In this document: in pieces, positions 5,877 to 11,518 of the stretch
Layout of the letters: every line of letters begins with the position of its first letter
How positions within the stretch are numbered: position 1 is the first letter of the stretch
The notes under the pieces: model-generated
Told to the model about the DNA's origin: nothing
What the model saw: only the letters and a program-made list of their open reading frames with translations
The model's database searches: none
Program-made: the position numbers and the translations under genes
Assembly (NCBI GenBank): GCA_031254385.1
Contig: JAIRUO010000151.1
Span: 1 to 11,518, forward strand
From: Treponema sp.
Lineage (GTDB): Bacteria; Spirochaetota; Spirochaetia; Treponematales; Breznakiellaceae
Direction: 5' to 3'
Length of the DNA stretch: 11,518 nucleotides

Positions 5877-7496
5877 ATGAGCGGAATTAAAAAAACGGCA
5901 ATATTTATTCTTGCCGCATTTGTTCTGGTAATGGCCTTTTCCGGCTGCCAGGGCAGAACCGGCGGTTCATCCGGTGGCGGGGATTTTACCTTTACCGGTT
6001 ACCCCATGAATGCAAAAGACACAACCATTAGCTGGTGGATCGGAGAAGGATACAGGCCCAATGCCATATACGCTGATGCCAAAGATTCGCCTTTCCATTC
6101 AGGGCTTGCGGAAATGCTAGGGGTAAATATTGAGTGGGTAGTCCCAATAGCGGGTACGGATCAGACCCAAGCCAGGAACCTTATCTTAGCATCCGGGGAT
6201 ATTCCCGATGTAATGTTTGGTGGCGGCCTTATGGCTGAAGCCGAAAGGTATATTGATGAAAGGACTTTTATCGATCTTTCCCCGCATATACAAGAGTGGT
6301 CCCCCGCTTTTTATGCTTGGATACATACTGATCCAGCTTACGACAGGGCTATGAAGACCGACTCCGGAAGATACTACGGTTACGGCTTCTTCCGTGAAGA
6401 CGGCGGCTGGAACGACACCTATTTGGGTCCTGTGGTGAACCAGGCATGGCTGCGGGAAACCGGCCTTAGAACGCCAGAAACCATTGCCGATTGGGATACC
6501 ACCCTGCGTACCTTTAAACAGAGATACGGTGCGCTTCTGTCCTTTGCCTGGTCACGGGTTACCGGTTACGGTACCGGCATTTCTGGATCTTTTGGTGCTT
6601 ATTCATTCGCCGACTATAAACTCTATGTTGATAACAACAACAGGATTCAGCTTGCAAATATACAGCCTGAATATCTTGCCCAGTTAAGGAAGTTTAACGA
6701 ATGGTGGAACGAAGGCTTAATTGACCAGAACGTTCTTACCATTAATGACACCATGGCACGCTCCAATGCCCAGAATAAAATAATGGGGCTTTCCATTACC
6801 TCTATGGGCCAGATGTCAAACTGGAGACTTGATGCCGAAGCAGCCGGAAACGGCGCTGACTGGGTTGGCCTCCAATATCCCAGGGGCAATGACGGCACCT
6901 TGGTTCAGGTTCCCGGCGGTTACGGTATAGGAAGCGTGGTCGCGGCAATTACTACAAGCGTTAAAGACGACAGAAAATTGCAGATCATCATGAGGGCCAT
7001 GGATTATGCCTATACTACAGCGGGCAATCTCTACTGGAACTACGGAAAACAGGGCGTTTCCTGGGATTACGATTCGAGTGGAAAACCCATGTATCTTCCC
7101 CTGGTTACTCAGGATCCCAACGGGCTCAATGACGCAATTGATAAATACGGCGGATCAACCTGGAGCGGCAACTGTATACAGGAAACCCTCCTCCTTTATT
7201 TGAAAAACACTCAAGCCTCCATTGATGCAAACGATCTCTGGTTCTATCCCAACCAGGCGATTTCTGCCAAGCATACTATACCTAACGGCCTGACTAGGAC
7301 GGTTGAAGAAGCCACCAGGGCTGCTGAACTCCAGACCGCTATTACCACCTATGTTAATGAATCGGTGATTCAGTTTATTACCGGCCAGATTCCTTTTAGC
7401 CAGTGGGATGCTTTTGTCCAAAGGGTTAACCAAATGGGCATTGCGGAACTCCTCAGAATCCAGCAGGGCGCTTACGATCGTTATCTTCGGCGCTAA
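5877..7496 (+). CDS. Extracellular solute-binding lipoprotein of a CUT1-type carbohydrate ABC importer
   Basis: This is a membrane-anchored binding protein that would capture a sugar or oligosaccharide and deliver it to the two permeases encoded next. It is 539 aa, in the range of the large LplA/YtcQ-type binding proteins. The N-terminus has a basic start (MSGIKK), a hydrophobic segment (about 8-22) and a lipobox-like AFSGC, so Cys24 is the likely lipidated residue; a Gly/Ser-rich linker follows (27-35). The mature part is rich in Trp, Tyr and Asp, as usual for sugar binders, with no enzymatic motif seen. A good AAGGAG ribosome site supports the ATG. It is the first gene of a three-gene operon and is followed by a stable hairpin, which may raise its expression over the permeases. 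The substrate cannot be read from the sequence; CUT1 assignment rests mainly on the permeases. Confidence 0.9.
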   Translation: MSGIKKTAIFILAAFVLVMAFSGCQGRTGGSSGGGDFTFTGYPMNAKDTTISWWIGEGYRPNAIYADAKDSPFHSGLAEMLGVNIEWVVPIAGTDQTQARNLILASGDIPDVMFGGGLMAEAERYIDERTFIDLSPHIQEWSPAFYAWIHTDPAYDRAMKTDSGRYYGYGFFREDGGWNDTYLGPVVNQAWLRETGLRTPETIADWDTTLRTFKQRYGALLSFAWSRVTGYGTGISGSFGAYSFADYKLYVDNNNRIQLANIQPEYLAQLRKFNEWWNEGLIDQNVLTINDTMARSNAQNKIMGLSITSMGQMSNWRLDAEAAGNGADWVGLQYPRGNDGTLVQVPGGYGIGSVVAAITTSVKDDRKLQIIMRAMDYAYTTAGNLYWNYGKQGVSWDYDSSGKPMYLPLVTQDPNGLNDAIDKYGGSTWSGNCIQETLLLYLKNTQASIDANDLWFYPNQAISAKHTIPNGLTRTVEEATRAAELQTAITTYVNESVIQFITGQIPFSQWDAFVQRVNQMGIAELLRIQQGAYDRYLRR

Positions 7497-7512
7497 CATT
7501 TGATGTACAATT

Positions 7513-7547
7513 CCAAGAGACTGCCCATTGCCGGGCAGTCTCTTTGG
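7513..7547 (+). other. Intercistronic stem-loop between binding-protein and permease genes
   Basis: A perfect 12-bp stem (7515-7526 with 7533-7544, loop ATTGCC) stands 18 bp after the binding-protein stop. The stem starts AAGAGACTGCCC and is not followed by a real U-run, only TTTGG. It is therefore more likely an mRNA-stabilising or partial-attenuation hairpin than a full terminator. Such hairpins are typical after binding-protein genes and allow the receptor to be made in excess over the permeases. Confidence 0.75.
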
Positions 7548-7561
7548 TTATGGAGGAAATG

Positions 7562-8506
7562 ATGAAAGGTAAAAATATGGAGGGAATACCTCGTCCTTCA
7601 CTTGGAAAAATCTTAGCCAAAGATTTTCAGCAGAATAAATATAAATATCTATTAGTCCTGCCCGTAATAGCTTACTTCGTTCTTTTTTCTTACAAGCCTA
7701 TGTACGGTCTTGTCGTTGCTTTCCAGGATTACAGGCCCAATCTGGGTATAGCTGGGAGCCGGTGGGTAGGGTGGCGAAATTTTGTTAGATTCTTCGAAGA
7801 TCCATTCTTTTTCAGAATTTTAAGAAATACAGTTAGCATTAGCTTCCTTAGCATCGTTTTTGGGTTTCCAGCACCCATACTCCTTGCAATACTCCTCAAC
7901 GAGATTAAAAATATGGCCTTTAGGCGAACCGTTCAGACCATCACCTATATGCCTTACTTTATTTCCATGGTAATTGTAGCAAGTTTGATTCGGAATTATA
8001 CGGCCAATAACGGTATTTTTTCCCAGATCGCCGTATTTTTTGGAGGGGCCGGAAAAAATTACCTTATACTTCCTCAATATTTCTACCCCATATATGTTGT
8101 TTCCGATATTTGGCAGCATATAGGGTGGAATTCGATTATATATCTGGCCGCCATTACCGGAATCGATCAGGAACAGTACGAAGCCGCTATTATAGACGGT
8201 GCGGGAAGATTCCGGCGCATATTCAGCATAACGCTCCCCAATCTGCTTCCCATCATTATTGTTCTTTTTATTCTGCGCATGGGCGGAATTCTAAATGTAG
8301 GCTTTGAGAAGATCATCCTTCTTTATAACCAAAATATTTATCCTGTAGCGGATGTAATATCCACTTATGTATACCGCAGGGGTATAGAAAATAGTGAATA
8401 CGCTTTTGCGACTGCGGTTGGGCTTTTTAATTCAGTGGTAAATATAATATTCCTGGTAGCGGCCAATACCTTGAGCCGGAAATATTCTGAATACAGCTTG
8501 TATTAG
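7562..8506 (+). CDS. Carbohydrate ABC transporter permease, LplB type
   Basis: This is the first integral membrane subunit of the importer. I start at ATG 7562 (314 aa) because GGAGG lies 5 nt upstream (7552-7556). An in-frame TTG at 7544 would sit inside the hairpin and lack a ribosome site; ATGs at 7559 and 7577 are alternatives. The protein begins with a basic segment and KYKYLLVLPVIAYFVLFSYKPMYGLVVAFQDY, typical of LplB. Hydrophobic segments lie at about 29-54, 88-113, 128-145, 176-199, 226-244 and 283-303. The EAA loop that contacts the ATPase is at about 207-226 (EAAIIDGAGRFRRIFSITLP). It pairs with the next gene. No ATP-binding subunit is encoded nearby, as is common for LplB/YtcP systems that share one ATPase encoded elsewhere. 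Confidence 0.95.
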   Translation: MKGKNMEGIPRPSLGKILAKDFQQNKYKYLLVLPVIAYFVLFSYKPMYGLVVAFQDYRPNLGIAGSRWVGWRNFVRFFEDPFFFRILRNTVSISFLSIVFGFPAPILLAILLNEIKNMAFRRTVQTITYMPYFISMVIVASLIRNYTANNGIFSQIAVFFGGAGKNYLILPQYFYPIYVVSDIWQHIGWNSIIYLAAITGIDQEQYEAAIIDGAGRFRRIFSITLPNLLPIIIVLFILRMGGILNVGFEKIILLYNQNIYPVADVISTYVYRRGIENSEYAFATAVGLFNSVVNIIFLVAANTLSRKYSEYSLY

Positions 8507-8515
8507 GGGGCCTTT

Positions 8516-9406
8516 ATGCGGAATAGCTTATTAAAATACAGGTTCAGCGACTACGTTTTTGATACTGCAAATACTCTTTTTATGATCGCCTTAATGTTTG
8601 TTACCCTTTATCCCATTTACTATGTGCTTGTAGCCTCGGTAACGAACAATACCGCGCTTCTTGCCACTCCGGGTTTTCTCTGGTATCCCAAAGGTTTTAC
8701 CATTGGGTCTTACAAGCTGGCTTTTACCCATCCACTTATCCTATCGGGCTATAAAAATATACTTTTTGTTATGTTCTTTGGCTTGATCATTAACCTTTTA
8801 CTTACCCTGTTTACCGGATTCTTCCTGTCCTCCAAGGATGTATTTTTCAAAAAACCGATTTTGTTCATGATTCTTTTTACCATGTTCTTTAACGCCGGGA
8901 TGATCCCCAACTTTTTGAATATCCGGAGCCTGGGGCTGTACAATTCCCTCTGGGCACTGATACTTCCTGGCGCTATCAGCGTGTATAACAGCATTATCTG
9001 CCGCACCGCCATTTCGACTGTGCCAGAGAGCCTTTCCGAATCCGCTCGCATTGACGGGGCCAATGATCTTACCATTCTTTTTAGGATTATTACCCCGCTT
9101 ATTCAGCCGACAATGGTAGTGCTAATACTCTATTACGGCATTGGGCATTGGAACGCTTGGTTTAACGCTTCCATCTATATTCGGGATATGATAAAGCTTC
9201 CCATACAGAATGTGCTCCGATCCATATTGATCGCCAACTCGGATATTCTCAATTCAGCGGCAACAGAAAGAGATCAGATTAACCAGTTTGCAGAATCCAT
9301 CAAATACGCGGCAATTGTTATCACTACAGTGCCGATACTGTTTATCTATCCCTTCCTGCAGCGCTACTTTGTAAAAGGCGTGATGATAGGAGCGGTAAAA
9401 GGTTAA
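8516..9406 (+). CDS. Carbohydrate ABC transporter permease, YtcP/LplC type
   Basis: This is the second permease subunit, 296 aa, partner of the preceding LplB-type protein. The ATG lies 9 bp after the previous stop with a GGGGG purine run (8506-8510) as ribosome site. Membrane segments fall at about 18-42, 80-104, 113-132, 143-163, 195-215 and 263-282. The EAA loop is at about 172-193 (ESARIDGANDLTILFRIITP). The C-terminus FLQRYFVKGVMIGAVKG is the signature ending of the YtcP group and nearly matches that of the partial permease at the right edge of the window. The stop is 7 bp from the converging histidine kinase stop, and no terminator hairpin is visible between them. Confidence 0.95.
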   Translation: MRNSLLKYRFSDYVFDTANTLFMIALMFVTLYPIYYVLVASVTNNTALLATPGFLWYPKGFTIGSYKLAFTHPLILSGYKNILFVMFFGLIINLLLTLFTGFFLSSKDVFFKKPILFMILFTMFFNAGMIPNFLNIRSLGLYNSLWALILPGAISVYNSIICRTAISTVPESLSESARIDGANDLTILFRIITPLIQPTMVVLILYYGIGHWNAWFNASIYIRDMIKLPIQNVLRSILIANSDILNSAATERDQINQFAESIKYAAIVITTVPILFIYPFLQRYFVKGVMIGAVKG

Positions 9407-9413
9407 TTATTTT

Positions 9414-10649
9414 TTAGAGTTCATCATTTGGGATTAATACCTGAATGCTAAACCCGGTTTCATCGCTTCTCATTATTAGGTAGCCATTATAACGGTTCAC
9501 CATATCTTCCAGTGCGGTAATACCTATACCTTTTTTTATTGGTAAAGTTGTTCCTACCCCATTATCCGCAATTGTTATGGTGTGGGAATGTTCATTCTTC
9601 CAGCATGATATGGAGATGGAACTCGCATGGCCATGTTTCAGTGCGTTTGTAAGGGATTCCTGTATAAACAAAAGAAAAAGTGAATCAACCCTATCGGAAA
9701 ATATTTGGGGCCAATTGCCGTAATTAATATTGACTTTTACTTCAGTTGCGCGGTTGAAAGCCTTTCCGATATTATACATTTCATTCTGAAGGCTAATCCG
9801 TGTGGGTGCGTAATTGCGGATTTCGTGTAAAATATGCCTGATTTCATTAATCCCGCGTTCTGCATAATCCCTGGCATCATTTATCAGGTTTTCTGCTTTT
9901 TTTGAGTCTTTATTAAAAACGGCAGAGGCGGCCTGAAGCATCATAATAAGGTTCACGAATACATAACCTGCGGTATCATGAATTTCTTTACTGATCCTCT
10001 TGCGTTCCTCATTGGTTGAATCATTTTCAAGACTGAATATTTTATTAGAGACCGAATTGTTTATCTCATTCAATTGATTGTTTAGTATTTCCAGAGCTTT
10101 GGTATATTTTTCTCTTTTTTGAGACTGAATATAATAATAACAAAGTACAATTGATAAAAAAGTAATGAATAAATAATACGGGATTACAGCGATATAAAAG
10201 GGAAATGATAGTCCGCCCAGTGACAGAACGAACTCCTCGGAAAAGCCATAACTCAAAAAAATACTGCCGGGAATTCCCATTACAAATATGAAAAAAATAG
10301 CCGGAATACTGGGGGAAAAAACAGCAATAGTAAAAAGGATTTCCGGTATCCAAACTAATTCCAGTATTATAGGACCTTGTATAAAATATGGATAAAGCAA
10401 TACATAAAAATAATCAACAAAAACAACAAATAATAACAGGTGTCTTTTTGTGAATTTGTAATGCAAAAAGAAAACAACAGACCCAATGCTCAGATATACT
10501 AGGATTAATTTGCTGACCAAATAATCCCAGAGGGATAAATTGAGTATTACCAATATAGAACTAAGAAGACAAATGAATCTGAATATAACCACCAAAAACT
10601 TGTAATTTTTTTTAGTGTTATGTTGCCTCAATGTATCCTCTTTGAGCAA
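9414..10649 (-). CDS. Membrane sensor histidine kinase, HisKA_3 (DesK/NarL-partner) type
   Basis: This sensor kinase would phosphorylate the response regulator encoded just upstream. It is 411 aa as read. The N-terminal part is almost wholly hydrophobic, with about six membrane spans at roughly residues 17-37, 43-63, 70-90, 97-124, 126-146 and 150-173, and has no sizeable extracellular domain. A coiled coil follows at about 176-215. The HisKA_3 box ERKRISKEIHDTAGYVF has phospho-acceptor His224. The ATPase part shows the N box FIQESLTNALKHGHA (328-342), the G1 box DNGVG (362-366) and a second glycine box GIGITALEDMV (374-384). The start is uncertain: TTG at 10649 overlaps the regulator by 32 bp, while TTG at 10631 has GAGG 5 nt upstream and overlaps by 14 bp. 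Either gives translational coupling. It is visibly AT-rich compared with the gcv genes. Confidence 0.92.
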   Translation of the reverse strand: MLKEDTLRQHNTKKNYKFLVVIFRFICLLSSILVILNLSLWDYLVSKLILVYLSIGSVVFFLHYKFTKRHLLLFVVFVDYFYVLLYPYFIQGPIILELVWIPEILFTIAVFSPSIPAIFFIFVMGIPGSIFLSYGFSEEFVLSLGGLSFPFYIAVIPYYLFITFLSIVLCYYYIQSQKREKYTKALEILNNQLNEINNSVSNKIFSLENDSTNEERKRISKEIHDTAGYVFVNLIMMLQAASAVFNKDSKKAENLINDARDYAERGINEIRHILHEIRNYAPTRISLQNEMYNIGKAFNRATEVKVNINYGNWPQIFSDRVDSLFLLFIQESLTNALKHGHASSISISCWKNEHSHTITIADNGVGTTLPIKKGIGITALEDMVNRYNGYLIMRSDETGFSIQVLIPNDEL

Positions 10650-11310
10650 TAGACATCACCTCTAGCCTGTCATTTGAACCTACTTTTGCATAAATTGAAC
10701 TGATATAATTACGAACTGTTGGTTCAGAAATATAGAGCGTGTCGGCGATTTTTTGGTTATTGTATCCTTTTGCTATCAGGGCAAGAATTTGTTTTTCTCT
10801 GTTTCCAAGGTGGCGTATAATTTCACGGTATTGGTAGGAATACTCTTCTTTTTCATGTTTTGCTTCCCTGTTAATGAGTTTCTCCAGTATTGCCGGTGAT
10901 AAAAGCGCTGTACCGCTATGTGCGGCTCTTAGAGAAGAAATTAAATCTTCGGATTTTATATTTTTAAGAATATAACCATAGGCCCCATGTTTAAGTGCAT
11001 CTTCTACATAATTATCATCCAAAAATGTCGTAAGCATTATGATTTTTATTTCCGGATATTTTTGATGTATGATCTGCGTTGCCTTGACGCCATCTAACCC
11101 GGGCATACGGACATCCATAAGGATAAGATCCGGTATTTTTTCTTCAACCATATTGACAGCTTCCTGGCCTTCGTAGGCGATTCCAATGACATGCATATCC
11201 TTTGTAAGGGTTTCCAGCATTAGTTTTAAATTTTCGGCAAAGAGTTTCTGATCGTCTACAAGAAGTATACTAATATGGGACTTTCCCTCATCATAAGCGA
11301 TATCCTGCAA
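10618..11310 (-). CDS. Response regulator, NarL/LuxR (CitB) family
   Basis: This is a cytoplasmic transcription regulator paired with the overlapping histidine kinase gene. It is 230 aa. The receiver domain (about 13-130) has the acidic pair Asp19-Asp20, phospho-acceptor Asp66 in LILMDVRMPG, Thr94 in MLTTF, and Lys116 in YILKNIKS. The LuxR-type helix-turn-helix (about 165-225) has LGNREKQILALIAKGYNNQKIADTLYISEPTVRNYISSIYAKV as its recognisable core. The start is TTG 11310, supported by GGAGG (11321-11325) 10 nt upstream and by the lack of any other start before the receiver begins. Upstream at 11336-11364 is a promoter-like sequence. Targets are unknown; the flanking carbohydrate importers are the obvious candidates. 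Confidence 0.95.
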   Translation of the reverse strand: MQDIAYDEGKSHISILLVDDQKLFAENLKLMLETLTKDMHVIGIAYEGQEAVNMVEEKIPDLILMDVRMPGLDGVKATQIIHQKYPEIKIIMLTTFLDDNYVEDALKHGAYGYILKNIKSEDLISSLRAAHSGTALLSPAILEKLINREAKHEKEEYSYQYREIIRHLGNREKQILALIAKGYNNQKIADTLYISEPTVRNYISSIYAKVGSNDRLEVMSIAQRGYIEAT

Positions 11311-11335
11311 TTTCTGTTTTCCTCCAGTAATTGCC

Positions 11336-11364
11336 AGTATAAATCAGAACCTTTTTTAAATCAA
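11336..11364 (-). promoter_or_regulatory. Probable promoter of the response regulator/kinase pair
   Basis: The minus strand has TTGATT (11359-11364), exactly 17 nt, then TATACT (11336-11341). This fits a sigma70-type promoter starting near 11329, with a short leader of about 19 nt that contains the GGAGG site. It also means the pair need not depend on read-through from the permease gene upstream. A direct repeat overlaps the spacer (see findings). Confidence 0.5.
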
Positions 11365-11375
11365 ACCGCTATAAT

Positions 11376-11518
11376 TTACCCCTTAATGGCCCCTACCATA
11401 ATACCCTTCACAAAATACTTCTGTAAGAAGGGATATGCTAACAGGATGGGAACGGTGGATACCACCAATACCGCGCACTTGACTGATTGCGAGCTGTAAG
11501 TAGCTCCTGCGATTAAGG
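11376..11518 (-). CDS. Carbohydrate ABC transporter permease, YtcP type, partial (C-terminus only)
   Basis: Reading the minus strand from the right edge gives 46 complete codons before a TAA at 11376-11378. The peptide ends VVSTVPILLAYPFLQKYFVKG followed by IMVGAIKG. This matches the YtcP/LplC C-terminal signature and closely parallels the end of the complete YtcP-type permease at 8516-9406. It is therefore the last 46 residues of a second carbohydrate importer permease, whose operon lies to the right of the window. Its 5' part is missing only because the window ends. The response regulator gene starts 65 bp after its stop on the same strand. Confidence 0.88.
   Translation of the reverse strand, partial: LIAGATYSSQSVKCAVLVVSTVPILLAYPFLQKYFVKGIMVGAIKG

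Noticed and set aside
7544..7561. Upstream TTG start giving a 320-residue LplB-type permease
   Set aside because: It falls at the end of the intercistronic hairpin and has no Shine-Dalgarno sequence, whereas ATG 7562 has GGAGG at good distance.
1..11518. CRISPR array, tRNA or rRNA genes, insertion sequences, phage or toxin-antitoxin genes
   Set aside because: No regularly spaced repeats, no tRNA-like cloverleaf, and no transposase, integrase or toxin motifs were seen on either strand.

Overview
The window fits a spirochaete of the Treponema type, possibly of the termite-gut group. This is an inference from the gene set (split glycine decarboxylase, multi-membrane-span chemoreceptor, LplB/YtcP-type sugar importers, a relaxed lipobox) and from family resemblance. 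No database search was possible. All main genes are intact except the two that run off the window edges.

Left half, minus strand (5757 down to 1): a glycine-responsive operon. A sigma70-like promoter at about 5729-5757 precedes a single-aptamer glycine riboswitch (5597-5702) and a leader of about 95 nt. The genes then run gcvT, gcvH, gcvPA, gcvPB with gaps of 14, 2 and 1 bp. They encode the T, H and split P proteins of the glycine cleavage system. The L protein gene is not in the window. The start codon of a methyl-accepting chemotaxis protein overlaps the gcvPB stop as ATGA, so the chemoreceptor looks like the fifth gene of the riboswitch-controlled operon. It continues past the left edge.

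Middle, plus strand (5794-9406): a divergent promoter drives a lipoprotein solute-binding protein, then an LplB-type and a YtcP-type permease. This is a CUT1-like carbohydrate importer without its own ATPase gene here. A strong hairpin separates the binding-protein gene from the permeases.

Right, minus strand (11518 down to 9414): the last 46 codons of a second YtcP-type permease, then a NarL-type response regulator and a multi-span HisKA_3 (DesK/NarL-type) histidine kinase whose reading frames overlap. Both appear to start with TTG. The two-component pair lies between two carbohydrate importers and converges on the first with a 7-bp gap, so it may regulate one or both (inference).

Most notable: a chemoreceptor translationally joined to a glycine-riboswitch operon; an aptamer carrying a perfect 18-bp peripheral stem; and a leader segment complementary to the gcvT Shine-Dalgarno sequence, which suggests translational control.
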